NCBI GenBank assembly: GCA_963971225.1
Contig: OZ020269.1
Span: 42,491,264-42,555,263, forward strand
Source of the DNA: Melieria omissa
Taxonomy: Eukaryota > Arthropoda > Insecta > Diptera > Ulidiidae
Length of the DNA stretch: 64,000 nt
Direction of reading: 5' to 3'
The position numbers were made by a program, and so were the translations under genes. The notes beneath the pieces are model-generated. The model was not told the DNA's origin, made no database searches, and saw nothing but the letters and a program-made list of their open reading frames with translations. This document shows positions 1 to 11,563 of this stretch, one piece after another. Position 1 is the first letter of the stretch. Each line of letters opens with the position of its first letter.

Positions 1-1727
1 TTGAAATAAATCAACACTTATTTACACAGTTGCTGTTCATTTGGTAGTAGCAAAGAATATGAAGTAATATAGAACGCGCATGTGGGCACAAAAGTGTTTT
101 CGGTTGCTACGATGCGAGCGGGACGAGCGAAGCGTAGGCATTTGAGAATGTTAAGTTCATAACATTTTCTGTAAGATTTTCGTAGGACAACAGCAAAAAG
201 CAATGGTATTGTTCGCAACGGCTTCACTCGTGTACATTGAAATGGTTGTGTTGCAGCGTAGTGTTCGCTCAATCATTTTTTGCATGTATGTTTCTTGATC
301 CTGTTTGCCGAATCGCAAGCAAAGAGCAAACAACGAACCAAAGCATCGTCATCATCGTTACAACGAAGATGACTCGGGATTCGCTAATGTTTTTGTTGTC
401 GATTATTGTGTGTATGCTTTTTTGTGTTGCCGATTGCTTTTGCTGCACAATATTGCTATCATATTTCCATCAATCGAATCTTTGCGGCGTATGGGTTTTT
501 GATGGCCAACGCTTTGATTGATTTTAAAATATGGCGGTTGATCCCAATTTAAAATGTTTACAAATACTTTTACGTGGCGAGTTCGAAATAAAATTATTTG
601 TTTATTTCACATTTCAACTACGAAAAAAAAATTAACTGATGGCTATATTTTTTTTAAATCGAAATCTAACGGACAAACCAACGGTTAAAAGATTGTATGG
701 AAAAACCTAAATAGGTCTATTGACTTTCAATATGTCGAAAGCACTACTAAAGCACTAAATAAAGAAAGAAGTAGTAAGACAAGTATTTTGTCATAAGAAA
801 ACTGTGATTTAGGAATGCCTACGTTTAAAAATAGTATAAATATTCTACACCTGAATGGTTCCATGGCGAATGATGTGACCATAAATTTGCAATATAAGAT
901 TTTCTTAGTTTAGTTCTTTTAAGCAAATAATTTCGTTATCTAGTGTTTTAGTAGTGCTTTCGACATATTGAATGTCAATAGACCTATTTAGGTTTTCCCA
1001 TACAATCTTTTAACTTTAACCCTTGGTTTGTCCGTTAGATTACGATTAAAAAAAAAATTAAAACACGTTTCTAATTATTTTTGATTTCAAGTGTTTTTAC
1101 GAATTTTGAAGTCAATACAGCTATCAGTTAATTTTTTTTCGTAGTTTTTCTATATTCTCAAACTTGTAATAAACCATGTGAAATAAACAAATAATTTTAT
1201 TTCGAACTCGCCACGTAAAATTATTTGTAAACATTTTAAATTGGGATCAACCGCCAAATTTAAAAATCAATCAAAGCGTTGGCCAGCAAAAAGCCATACA
1301 CCACAAAGATTCGATTGATGGTGAGCTGACGGCAATCTGTGCAGCAAAAACCAATCGGCTACACAAAAAAGCATACACACAATAAACGACAACAACAAAA
1401 ACATTAGCGAATCCCGAGTCATCTTCGTTGAAACGATGGTGACGATGCCTTCGTTCGTTGTTTGTTTTTTGCTTGCGATTCGGCAAACAAGATCAAGAAA
1501 CATGCATGCAAACAATGATTGAGCGAACACTACGCTGCAACAACCACCACTTCAATGTACACGAATGAAGCCGTTGCGAACAATAACATAGCTTTTTGCT
1601 GTTGTCCTACGCAAATCTAACAGAAAATGTTATGAACCTAACATTTTCAAATGCCTACGCTTCGCTCTTCCCGCTCGCATCATAGCAACCGAAAACACTT
1701 TTGCGCCCACATGCGCGTTCTATATTA

Positions 1728-3018
1728 AGGACTGTACCGAAAAGAAACTGCACACATTCTTTTGCTCACAACATAACGATTTTTATTAATTTTTGTTACA
1801 ATTTTTTTTTGTATGGAAGCTTATGGTATTTTTATTTGTTTTTTATTAAAATTTATTTTAAAAATGTATTCTCTTAATTTACGGCGATTTTTTTGTTTTA
1901 TCCCCTTAATTAAATTTTGCACACTCTCTTTTGTAACGGCAGCGCTGGCGTTTAGCCAGTTTTTTTAAGTCCTTGACGTCAGCGACAACCCTCCTTTAAA
2001 TTTCGCTCGACAAAAGCCCAATATATCTCTAAAGAGCGGAATTCTGGAGCGTTTAGCGAATTCTCCTCTTTTGCAACATTATTGACATTGTTTTTTCTAA
2101 CAAAGTCAATGTGGAACGGGCGTAGTGTGCATTGACTAAATCGGGCCAAAATATTGTCGAAACATTCTATTTTTTGTAGAATGGTATAAGGCGACGGTTA
2201 ACTTACTCTTTTTTGTAAATCTCAGCGGTCAAAGTACCCTTTGTAAAGAAAGGAGAAGTTCTGTGGCCGCAGAAACAAATAGCCTGCCAGATGAGGACTT
2301 TCTCGTCAACTTTTCAATTCCAATTGTTGACACTGACGGGTCGACAGAACCACCTTGCTGCTTTGTGTAAAATTAGGGACCTGGTAATGTTCTTGAGTCC
2401 ATTTTAATGTAAGTTGCCTCGCCCATCACAACACACTCAACAAAATTCTGATGCAAGCGATCGAACAATTTTTTCGAAGCCTTGTTTTCCCCACTTTCAC
2501 TTGTCTGTCACTTTTTTTGGGTACCTTTTGTTTTTTGTTAGTTTTTAGGTTATGCCATTGCTTCACTCTTTGAATCATAGCGGCTCTTGTTCTAGCTTTT
2601 TTTGCTAAATCTCGTACAGACATTGAATTGTTTTTTCTTGTTAATGTTAGCACTTCTTTTTCAAGTTTCCGGTCACTTCGACATTTTTTTCTTCCACTTT
2701 TTGGCAAATCTTTGAGAGAACAAGTATCTCCAAATTGGATGATTATATTTTTACATTATTGACACTGAATTCGTATCGATTGGCCAACTATCTGTGAGAA
2801 ATTTCCTTTTCAGAGCAGTAATTGTGCACAATTTTCTTACGCACCTGCTCTTCGATTCGCCACATCGGGAAAACTTTACTACGAGGAGCAGAGAAAACAA
2901 AGACAATAAAAGCACAAATGATCATGCTTTCTAACGGTACATTCCGCATTGCGATCAAATGTCTACACTAAGAGAAATATTGAATTTAAAGTGTGCAGTT
3001 TCTTTTCGGTACAGTCCT
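1728..3018 (-). mobile_element. Tc1/mariner element, rosa-like, nested in Foldback element 1
   Basis: 1291 bp with about 28-bp terminal inverted repeats (AGGACTGTACCGAAAAGAAA at the left, its complement at the right) and a TA duplication at 1726-1727 and 3019-3020. The unoccupied site 'ctatattacttcatattctt' is present at 17311-17330, which confirms the boundaries exactly. Protein similarity to the rosa group (DD41D mariners) is judged by eye from the coding remnant. Confidence 0.9.
1905..2707 (-). pseudogene. mariner (rosa-like) transposase remnant
   Basis: Transposases of this type cut and paste the element at TA sites. The N-terminal part (MPKSGRKKCRSDRKLEKEV..., start 2707) is a basic helix-turn-helix region. 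The longest open stretch stops at 2426, but the neighbouring frame continues with VECVVMGEATYIK, matching the region around the first catalytic aspartate; the usual acidic residue appears as G-E, so the site looks damaged. Further downstream, near 2000-2060, PEFRSLEIYWAFVERNLK matches the conserved end of the catalytic core in rosa-type elements. At least two frameshifts separate these blocks, so the gene is dead. Subfamily assignment is from memory of motifs only. Confidence 0.7.
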
Positions 3019-3598
3019 TACTTCATATTCTTTGCCTCTACTCACATGTTACGCCGAAGTAACAGAGATTTCTGCTGTTAGTAACAGAGGGTTCTGCTGT
3101 CAATAACAGAGGGTACTACCAGCAGTACCCGCCATACAACACGTTTGCGTGTATGACATGCGCGTTCTATATTACTTCATATTCTTTGGTAGTAGCATAA
3201 GTTTCAAATTATAATATAAAGATTGAAAAGAAAAAATTAAAACTGCTTCACCATTCCCTTTTCGCAAGAACAAAATTATTGGCACAGCAACTCTAAAGCC
3301 CAAACTCCATAAAGCGCGTTTCAGCGTTTCGTCGTTTTTCACGTTTCGAGAAAAAGTAGAATCAGTGTATTTGTATGAAGCAAACTCCATGACTTGACAT
3401 CGATACGCCCGAAACGCGTCAAAATGTGAATTATTTTCAACTTTCTCGCGCGTTTCGCGCTTAACGACGTCAAACAGCTGACAGAGCTCCTAAAGATGTC
3501 ATAAATTATGTGGTTAAATGGTAATGCCGATTACAAACTTGTGTTATCGCAAAAGTCGGATGCATTTATTTGACACGAAAACTATTAAATACATTTAA

Positions 3599-5156
3599 CC
3601 CTCTACTGCCCCATACGGCCTTAAGGCACGGTACACAAAAAGCTAGAAAAGTCCACATAAATTTAAATTTTTTTAAATGAAATTTTTAGGGCGTATTATA
3701 GATAAATTAAGTTGTCTTTTTTGTAATGTAGCACTGCTGTAAGCATCATATGTTCCCCATTATTATCAGTTGAAAGTTGAACTTCGTGGAAATTAGTAGA
3801 AATAATTATTTCGTGAAAAGTAAAAAAAGGAAAAAATTATTCAAAATACTTTTCGGTAAAAGATTAAAACAAAAAAATTATGAGTACCTTGTAATGTAAT
3901 TTATTGATTTGAAGTGTTTTATAGTGAAAAAAAAGGATTTACAGTTACTTTTTCGGCTTGAGAAAGCAGACTGCCTTAAGGCCGCATCAGGCACTAAAGC
4001 GAAACGATTTAATGGATTTGGTCACTAACGCATACGTGTATGTGGTTTTCGTTTTATAGATATCAACCGGCATTTAAAAAAAAAATTGCCGGTTTCATGG
4101 GACAAAAAAGTACAGAATGTTTTAGAAAACTTGGATTCCGATGTTTTCGAAGAAACTGATGAAGAAACTAATGAAGAAACCGTTAATGAAGTGTTAGCTC
4201 TGTTAGATTTAGAGTTCAAAATAGGAAATTTTGTTAAAAGGAGACATTTTTCCTCTTTCATTTGATACCCATATCTTCATCATTGCACAACGGCAAAAAT
4301 TTAAACAAATATTTTAAATGTATGTATCCCTAAAATTTTAAAGTCCTTTAAACAAGTTTTTGGGTCAGAAAATGAAAAACTGACTATAGTATGCCAGGAT
4401 ATTATAAATACGTCTAGTTTTACGTCTATATCAACATTTGGATGGGTCTCGGTAAAAATGTTTATTTTTGTCGCACGGTGTAATAAATGTAAAGTTGGTG
4501 TTCACTCACTGCTTTATAACTTTGTCATTTTTATTTCGATTCTATTGATGTTAGGCTTAATATTTGCTCAAATAATATATGATTCATCATAAATTTTAAA
4601 ACCAGAACAAATAATTAATTGTATCCATAAAAAATCATTCAAAAATTTAAAATTCACTTTTTTACAACTTTCACCGTCAGTAACTTTCCCAAATCTCATC
4701 TGATTTGGACAATCTATATATTGTTGGAAAGGCTAAGGTATTATCTTCTGAGCGCCGGACAGTTTGTGTTAGTCGAATGATTCGTATACGAGATATGTGC
4801 TCATAACTGAAACAATAGGGGAAAAAAATGTTTTTTCGAAGATTTTTCGAAAACGCTTTTTTAAAAAATTTTTTGATTTTCAGTTTCGTGTTTAGCGGCC
4901 CAAAGTTAGTCTAGAAACCACTTTTATTTTTAGGTGCATTTATCGTATCGAGTGTAATCAATAAAACGTGAAACTGTTCATCAGTTAACATTTTTAGCTT
5001 ATGTGCCCAGTACGGCCTTAAGGCACGCAAATTTATATGGGTTTCACACCCACACGGAAGCAAATTTTTTTATTTTAAAAATTTTCCCTTCTTATATGAT
5101 TCCAAAACTACATGGTGAACAATTTTTCGACTTAAAAAAATTGGCGCAGTAGAGGG
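3599..5156. mobile_element. piggyBac-type element (TTAA) 1
   Basis: Flanked by TTAA at 3595-3598 and 5157-5160. Ends are CCCTCTACTGCCCC and its imperfect complement GGCGCAGTAGAGGG. CCC ends next to TTAA are the hallmark of piggyBac. The palindromic motif GCCTTAAGGC occurs near the left end (3613), at 3973 and near the right end (5011), probably as subterminal sites. Part of a transposase-like reading frame survives. Confidence 0.75.
4077..4265 (+). pseudogene. possible N-terminal fragment of a piggyBac-type transposase
   Basis: A short open frame reads LPVSWDKKVQNVLENLDSDV, followed by an acidic stretch with three E-E/E-T repeats and then VLALLDLEFKIGNFVKRR before a TGA at 4263-4265. An acidic N-terminus is usual for piggyBac transposases. 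No DDD catalytic core follows, so this would be a remnant of about 60 residues. The call rests on position inside a TTAA element and composition, not on a diagnostic motif. Confidence 0.3.
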
Positions 5157-5648
5157 TTAACAAACATTTGAAATTCAACATTTTAAAATAAAATGTGGAG
5201 AAATTCCTAAAAATTAGCATAATTCTTTAACAGACGAAACTTAGTCTTCGCTGTTTTGGAAATTCGATAGCTTATTCGGTGTATATCGAATTTTGCGCAT
5301 TCCTGTGAGATGATTTGCTACAAATTGAATTCAACTGAATCTTTTTTTTTATTTTTTGCAATGCTCGATATGCATTTATTGTGTTTAAAAAGAAATCAGT
5401 AAATTCTATAAAGTCTATAATGTCGTATAGCAAATTCATTAGGTTTTTTTCACAATTCACAACGAAATCAATCAGCAGTTTGCCAATTAAAAATTAGCAT
5501 CAGCTGACGTAAGAAGAAGAAGCTGACGCGTGAAACGCGTGTTATGGAGCATAGAACATTGCAACGCGTGAAACGTCATAACGCGACAAACCCTGAACGC
5601 CTGAAACGCGCTTCATGGAGTTTGACCTTAAGTCTTATTATTTTCTTA

Positions 5649-6583
5649 CCTTCTGGTCAAATTTGACCGGGAATTTTCAATTTAAAGGAAGCACGCACCA
5701 AATATTGTCAAATTTCTGATGGCATAAGGTTGGTAGCACTGTTATAGCATTCCATGTCAATTTTTAGCGCGATATGTGCATTAGTATGTTTTTGACAGCT
5801 GTGTAAACAAGTCTACCTCGAGTTTGTTCTGCGAATTTTACAATGTCTGAATCTGTTGATCAAAGAATTTGCATTAAATTTTGTCTTTCCAACGAAATTT
5901 CTTGTGCCGAAACGTTGAGAATGTTGCATAAAGCCTTTGGCGAGTCTGCTATGTCGAAAACACGGGCATATGAATGGTACAAATCGTTCAAAGAGGGTCG
6001 TACAGAGGTCGAAAACTTGCCTCATGCCGCTCGTCCATCCACATCAATTAATGACGAAAACATCGAAAAAGTGATGGCGTTAGTGCTTGAAAATCGTCGT
6101 GTGACTCAAAGAGAGATAGCTGAAGAGCTTGAAATATCAAAAACATCAGTTCAAACCATTTTACACGATGTTTTGGAAATGAGACGTGTTGCAGCGCGAC
6201 TTGTTCCGAAAAAGTTGAATTTTTTGCAAAAAGTGAATCGCAAAACTGCGATTATTTGGCCACAAATAGCGTGAATGTCGTTCCGCAAGCACCGTATTCG
6301 CCAGATATGGCTCCGTGGGACTTTTTCTTGTTCCCTAGGCTCAAATAACCGCTACGTGGAAAGCGTTTTGATTCGATTGAAACCATCAAAGAGAATTCGC
6401 AGAGGGAGCTGAAAGCCATACCGAAAGCGGCCTATGAAAAGTGTATCGAAGAGTGGAAAAAACGTTGGCATATGTGTATTGCATCCGATGGTGATTATTT
6501 TGAAGGAGATAAAATAAATATTGAAGAATAAATGAATTGACTGTGTTTTTTTTACAATTTCCCGGTCAAATTTGACCAGAAGG
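5649..6583 (+). mobile_element. internally deleted mariner element
   Basis: 935 bp, TA duplicated at 5647-5648 and 6584-6585. Terminal inverted repeats are CCTTCTGGTCAAATTTGACC and its complement; each repeat itself contains the palindrome GGTCAAATTTGACC. Confidence 0.92.
5843..6531 (+). pseudogene. mariner transposase, central part deleted
   Basis: The start at 5843 gives MSESVDQRICIKFCLSNEIS, a mariner N-terminus with paired helix-turn-helix motifs: the first includes RAYEWYKSFKEGRTEVE, the second REIAEELEISKTSVQTILHD. The linker reads MRRVAARLVPKKLNFLQK, close to the WVPHEL region. After residue 143 the frame stops. The next frame resumes at APYSPDMAPWDFFLF, the block holding the last catalytic aspartate of DD34D mariners, and runs to a natural-looking end (HMCIASDGDYFEGDK) at 6531. 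The segment with the first two catalytic aspartates, roughly 130-150 residues, has been lost. It cannot encode an active enzyme but retains both ends. Confidence 0.9.
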
Positions 6584-6599
6584 TATTTATGTGTTGATC

Positions 6600-7409
6600 T
6601 GCCAGCATAAGCGTATGCGATCACATTGTAGGTACCGTTACTTATCAATGACGCCATTGATACATTTCAAAAAGTGTTCGTATTAGCTGCAAATCCTGAA
6701 AACGTAACTAAACATCAATTATGGGCCGAAAACAGAAAGAAACGACCGAAGCCGAGCGAAAAATTATATTACATTTGCACAACCAGAAGAAATCGTATGC
6801 CGAAATTGCATGCCGAGTGAGTTGAATTTGGGTAGTAGCTATTATTTCCAGCACGACAACGACCCCAAGCACAAAGCTCATGATGTTCGCATGTGGGTTA
6901 TTTACAACGTCCATCATGTGCTGCTATACCCCGCACAATCACCCGATCTAAATCCAATCGAACACCTATAGGAAGAGTTAGAACGGAGCATCAGAAAGCA
7001 CAAAATGTCTAACAAAGACCAACTGATGGAGATCCTGGTGCAAGGATAGAAAAATATTGGTGCAGATGTTCAAAAAAATTAGTTAATTCAATGCCTAGAA
7101 GACTAAATGAAGTTATAAAGCGAAGGGGATATGCAACAAAATACTAAATTCACTCTAAGCCATTGTTTTACTAAATATTATACTATGTGTGCCAATAATT
7201 TTGTTCCTGCAAAAATGTAGTGTTTAATGAGTTTTTATTTTTTTCTTTTAACTATGTATATTATAGTTTTCGTTTATACTACCGCTGAATGAACAGCACC
7301 TATGTGAATAACTGTAAAACAAAATGCAATACAAATGTTACTTCGTTAACTTGAAATTTCTTGTTTAATTAAAAAATGTCTGCTGTGGTAATAATTTTGT
7401 TTGCCACTG
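6600..7409 (+). mobile_element. Tc1-like element remnant
   Basis: The right terminal repeat is visible (complement CAGTGGCAAACAAAATTATT) ending at 7409 with TA at 7410-7411. I do not see the matching left end, so the 5' side is lost or too diverged. Confidence 0.7.
6721..7150 (+). pseudogene. Tc1-like transposase, internally deleted
   Basis: Opens with MGRKQKETTEAERKIILHLH and KKSYAEIACRVS, the first helix-turn-helix of Tc1 transposases. It then jumps to YYFQHDNDPKHKAHDVR, which contains the second catalytic aspartate, and PAQSPDLNPIEHL, the block with the DD34E glutamate (N-P-I-E). A stop directly after HL and more stops near the end show decay. Everything between the DNA-binding domain and the second aspartate, including the first aspartate, is missing. 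Confidence 0.85.
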
Positions 7410-7948
7410 TATATCAATCTTGTGTAGAACGTATTGATTAAATTCTTGAAATCAATTGGGTTGAATTGTTTTGTCATTGTCTTATTTTTATAAAAAAGGC
7501 CTAAACCATTGAGCCTTTCCGCACGGACATTTAACTAACAAGCTTCAAATATGTATGATGAAGAGCGCTTCGTAACTATAACACATATTTCGTTGTCGGA
7601 GAAATCGTCACACACAAAAAAACGCGAAAACTAAAATGTTTAACATCAAATCTATTTGCAATTTTAGTTTAAAAAAATTTGTGGGTTACTTATGTAAGTC
7701 TGCCTCTTCCCAACAATTAGCAATGGAGTTATATATCTGGTTGTGTGCATAAAGTTTTATCAGTATTTCCCGGCTTTGTTTCACAACATTTTTAAGTTAT
7801 TTGCATTTTGTTATTTTATGTTTTTTACAAATAAGAATTCTTTATGTAGTTTGCTGAGATATGTGACTGTAAAATCCTTTTTCATTATTGTGGTATCAAC
7901 AAGAAAATATACTACCCGCCAGCAGTTAGTGTAATCAATGTATATATA

Positions 7949-9208
7949 GGGTGTTTTTTTTTTAGAGGTATAGAACTTCGAATTGAAATAAAACACAAGA
8001 GAATCGTTTTAATGCCATTAATGTTTAAATATGATTTCGGGCATGTGGCCGCCGCGGCTGGCTCGAATAAAGCCAATTCTACAGGTCCAATTTTCAACCA
8101 CTTTTTCGAGCATTTGGGGCCGTATGTCGGCAATAATGCCACGAATGTTGGCTTCCAAGTCCCCTAACGTTTCTGGTTTGTTGGCGTAGACGAGCGACTT
8201 CACATATCCCCAAAGAAAATAATCCAATGGTGTCAAATCACACGATCTTGGTGGCCAATTGACAGGTCCATTCCGCGAAATTATGCGCTCATCGAATGTT
8301 TCCTTCAATAAATCGATTGTGACGTGCGCTGTGTGGCATGTAGCGTCGTCTTGTTGGAACCACAACTCATCCACATTCATGCCATCCAATTCGGGAACAA
8401 AATAGTCGGTTATCATGGCTCTCTACCGGTCTCCATTAACGGTAACTGACTCTCCAGCATTATTTCGGAAGAAGTATGGCCCAATGACTCCACCAGCCCA
8501 TAGAGCACACCAAACAGTCAGTTTTTGTGGATGTAATGGCGTCTCAAGGGTCTCATGTGGATTCTCTTCACTCCAAATGCGGCAATTTTGCTTGTTGACG
8601 TAGCCATTCAACCAAAAATGAGCCTCATCACTGAACAAAATTTTGCGATGAAAATCAGCATCGAGATCAATCTCATTTTCGGCCCATACACCAAAATCAC
8701 GACGCATTGCATGGTCTCGCGGTTTTAATTCGTGCACAAGCTGGATCTTGTAAGGTCGCAAGCCAAGATCTTTGCGCAAAATCTTCCATAAAGTTGATGG
8801 ACAAAGCTCCAATTGCTGTGCACGGTGGCGAATCGATTCATTCGGGTCCTCTTCAAGATTTTGCTCTACAGCGGCAATTGTTTCTTCGGTGCGCACTGTT
8901 CGACGTCTCTGCGGATGCGTATTATCACATAGAGTAAACGTAGTGCGAAAACGACCCATGGTTAACCGAATTAATTGCTCTGATGGACGATTATGTCGAC
9001 CATAAAATGGACGGAGCTTGCGGTAAACTTCGCGAACTGAACCATTATTTTCGAAATAAATTTGCACGATTTGCAAGCGTTGTTCTTTTGTCAACCTGTT
9101 CATGATGAAATGGCAAACTGAACATAAATGACATTAGAGTTGCCAGATTTTACCACAAAATGCTAGTTTTATCTCTATTCGAAAAACAAACCTCTAAAAA
9201 AAACACCC
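7949..9208 (-). mobile_element. mariner-type element with DD41D spacing, nearly intact
   Basis: 1260 bp with terminal inverted repeats GGGTGTTTTTTTTTTAGAGG and its complement (one A fewer in the run), and TA at 7947-7948 and 9209-9210. It contains one almost complete transposase gene. Confidence 0.93.
8018..9103 (-). pseudogene. mariner/Tc1-superfamily transposase with one in-frame stop
   Basis: Starting at 9103 (MNRLTKEQRLQIVQIYFENN) the frame covers about 361 codons, the expected full length, broken only by a TAG at 8417-8419. Domains in order: helix-turn-helix at residues 1-60; a second DNA-binding region ending in RKDLGLRPYKIQLVHELK near 130; first catalytic aspartate in ILFSDEAHFWLNGY near 170; second in LWFQQDDATCHTAH near 250; third in CDLTPLDYFLWG near 290. 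Counting from QQD to PLD gives 41 residues between, so DD41D. The C-terminus MPEIIFKH looks natural. All three catalytic aspartates are present, so the single TAG is the only obvious lesion. DD41D occurs in rosa-type and Visitor-type elements. Confidence 0.93.
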
Positions 9209-9210
9209 TA

Positions 9211-9854
9211 TACTTCAGACTATGGCTTGCAAACAGTCCACCCTTATAACGTTATTAAATTTCTTACTCAAATCTCACTAGTATTGCATGTAACCACTAG
9301 GCCGTATAAATCCTCCTTTACTGATCTAAACATTTTCTATTTAGTTCATACTCGTACTTTTATTGGCCACATTTTACATTTGTATAGGTCAATTGCTTGC
9401 TATCTTTTGGCATTTTAATTAGTTTGTATTAATTTACTTAGATATGTACGTGATCATGCAGCAATGTTTTAATATTTGAATTTTTATATATATAGAAATC
9501 TAAACATATAATTCCTTGATTTTATGGGCATTTTGACTTCAAACTTAGTGAAAGCACTTAACATGCGAAATAATACAAATCGACATCTGACGCGGTCAAC
9601 GATGGGTTAAGAGTTTGTATAGGAAAATATTAAAATGCTCCAATTGACTTCAAATGAGAAATACTTAATTAGACAAGTATTTTTGCAAAAAAAAACTGAC
9701 GGGATCAACAAAGGATTCAGAAGAACTTGATTTATTTATTTATATGTATAAATAAATGAAAACCAACTTATATTTATTTTGCAGCTGCTGGCTGCGCCTT
9801 TATTTTCTGATTTCTGACTCAAAATTAAGTTCCCCCATACAAAATGTTCCTTAG
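9211..9854. other. AT-rich spacer without recognised gene
   Basis: No coding signal. Around 9600-9690 the words 'gggttaagagtttgtatagg' and 'agacaagtatttttg' faintly resemble the centre of Foldback element 1 (about 690-790), so this may be an old copy. Confidence 0.4.
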
Positions 9855-9865
9855 TAAGCCCTGCT

Positions 9866-10115
9866 GATGTGTCACTGCCAAGCATTAGCGAGGAGACGAC
9901 TCCGGGTGCTGGGAGCGCCGTTCTTCAGCAACTTGGCCGACCTTACAGGACCCATCATCGGCCGCATCGCCCGATTCATTGCGGAATCGGGATGGGTCCT
10001 GCTCAACACCCGGGGGGTGTGTAAGCCTGAAGGGCGGCCATGTCCTTCACGTGGTATCATAACGGGCTGCAACATGGCCTACGTGAGCTCTTCAAGCTGC
10101 CACCCTTACCTAACC
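9866..10115 (+). mobile_element. 5'-truncated LINE 3' end (R1/LOA/I-like)
   Basis: 250 bp flanked by an 11-bp direct repeat TAAGCCCTGCT at 9855-9865 and 10116-10126, as expected for target-primed reverse transcription. It is GC-rich against AT-rich surroundings. One frame reads LADLTGPIIGRIARFIAESG, resembling the C-terminal end of LINE ORF2 proteins. The 3' end is ccttacctaacc. Confidence 0.7.
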
Positions 10116-10176
10116 TAAGCCCTGCTCCCAGAACCTGCTGCTACACTCACTCAGGCGGCCGGGTTAACTTATATAC

Positions 10177-10359
10177 TGTTACGAATATTAGTTCTGTAGG
10201 CTCGTTCGTCTCTCTTGATTGTGCTTTGAAATAAAACACACTTAAATTCTTAAACGCAATCAAAAACCAACAATCACTTTATTTACCAGTTCACACTTTA
10301 CTGTCTTTACACGTATTACTTATTGGACTAATCTGTGTTTCACCTTTGTCTGTCATAAC
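10177..10359 (-). repeat. Gypsy LTR fragment (3' half), truncated
   Basis: Begins TGTTACGAATATTAG and runs through 'gaaataaaacacac' and 'cacactttactgt', matching in order the first 180 bp of the LTR at 49310 and 54485. Divergence is clear, so this is an older or sister-family LTR. It stops where a P-type MITE begins. Confidence 0.75.
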
Positions 10360-10945
10360 CAGTGACTACGTGACCCGAAACTGAGAGGGGAAATGATTTT
10401 CAGACCATTTTTTGTTTTTTCCAATCTTCCGATAGTGTACGGATATTTTTACCCAAACATTCGCACAGCACCGGTTACCAGTCAATTGTTTGCATCTTAA
10501 AAAGATAACCTTTCCTATTTGCTGTAAATATCGCCTTGCGAACCACTTTGTTTTACTGGTCTAAGTAATTTTGATTGTATCCCGTACCAAAAAGAAAGCA
10601 GAAATAAAGTATTTCATACACTAAAGTCAGCAGATATTCGGTTGCTTTTTCCTTCAGTTCATGTCTCATTGAGTTTGCCGTTTCTAGCGCAGCGAGAAAC
10701 AGTGAGGGCAAGTTGAATTCAATTTCCTATAAACGTACTACAGAATGAAGGAAAAAAAACCAATTATTTTATTTGCAAATGAACATCGAACGCAGCAGCA
10801 ACCCGTGCCCTGGCGTTTGTATGGCGAATTTTTCGTACGAACCCTAATCAACACTGGGGCCTGAATTGACCGAATTTGCGACTCTGGGGCCTGAATTGAC
10901 CGAATTAGCAACCGTGTCCCTTCTCAGTTTCGGGTCATATAGTCA
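10360..10945. mobile_element. P-superfamily MITE, copy 1
   Basis: Starts CAGTGACTACGTGACCCGAA and ends with the complement of ATGACTATATGACCCGAAAC. It matches 38047-38745 throughout. Near the right end a 30-bp unit, 'actctggggcctgaattgac' plus following bases, is tandemly duplicated (10851-10910), as in the right end of the 7.4-kb P element. Terminal sequence ties it to that element. Non-coding. Confidence 0.8.
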
Positions 10946-11057
10946 TCTATACTACTATATAAAAACAAGTGTGACGTTTTTTGAGCCACAATCAGGCAAA
11001 AATCACTGAACCGATTTAGATGAAATAAGCACCAAACATTTTTTATCTGGGGGAACG

Positions 11058-11480
11058 GCACACAGGCTATATGAGAATGATCACGCCCCCTTCTTACGCC
11101 CACTGTGGTAACAAAACTCATCTATGGTGTGCTTTTGTAAGGCAATATGTGTATCAAACGATTCAGCGTGTCATTTCGGCAAACATAGGCTATAATATAA
11201 TCGGCTACGCCTACTTTCCGTGCCCACTAAGCTAACAAAACAAAGCTACGGTACATGTCTGAAAATTAATGTTGATATAAAATGATTCTTTGTTTCATAG
11301 CGGTAAACATAGGCTATATAAGGTTGACCACGCCCACCTTTTATGCCTTCCTGCAATTCCCATGATGACAGAAATTAACTGTGGTATATTTGTGCAAAAC
11401 AATATGGATATAAACAAATTTTGCGAGTCATTGCAGCAAATATCTATATGTTGTATGATATATAAAAATTAATGTATGTT
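11058..11480. repeat. three diverged ~125-bp tandem repeats
   Basis: Units begin at 'acaggctatatg' (11059), 'acataggctata' (11184) and 'acataggctatat' (11307). Each has a 'cacgcc' box and an 'aacaaaac' or 'gacagaaat' box. They resemble the ancient intergenic repeats common in fly heterochromatin. No coding signal. Confidence 0.6.
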
Positions 11481-11563
11481 TGTTTGTTGGCCCCACGACA
11501 CTAAAACTCAAAAACTAGACAGGCGATTCGCTGAATTTTTCATGGAATGTTCGTCTTGACTAA

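Larger units (their letters stand above)
52..3187. mobile_element. Foldback/Galileo-like element 1 (deletion derivative)
   Basis: Bounded by a perfect 9-bp duplication, GGTAGTAGC at 43-51 and 3188-3196. The left end begins AAAGAATATGAAGTAATATA and the right end is its complement. Most of the element is one large inverted repeat: about 52-745 pairs with about 950-1727 (continuing 3019-3036 after the mariner), with a unique centre. A second right-hand end of a different type (end A, rich in 'cagcagaaatctctgtta') follows at 3037-3187. The centre, around 850-875, shares 'ccatggaaccattcaggtg' in inverted form with 13183-13205 of the larger element at 12382-17331, so this is an internally deleted, folded-back member of the same family. 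It has no coding capacity of its own. Long inverted repeats and 9-bp duplications are known for Foldback elements; the link to a P-type transposase comes from the second copy. Confidence 0.85.
3301..5624. mobile_element. TIR element of unknown class, hosting a TTAA element
   Basis: The ends are inverted repeats: CAAACTCCATAAAGCGCGTT at 3301 and the complement of CAAACTCCATGAAGCGCGTT ending at 5624. No clear target duplication is visible. Without the nested 1.56-kb insertion it is about 760 bp and non-coding. Internal runs such as 'gaaacgcg' and 'cgcgtttc' recur near both ends, suggesting subterminal binding sites. Confidence 0.55.
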
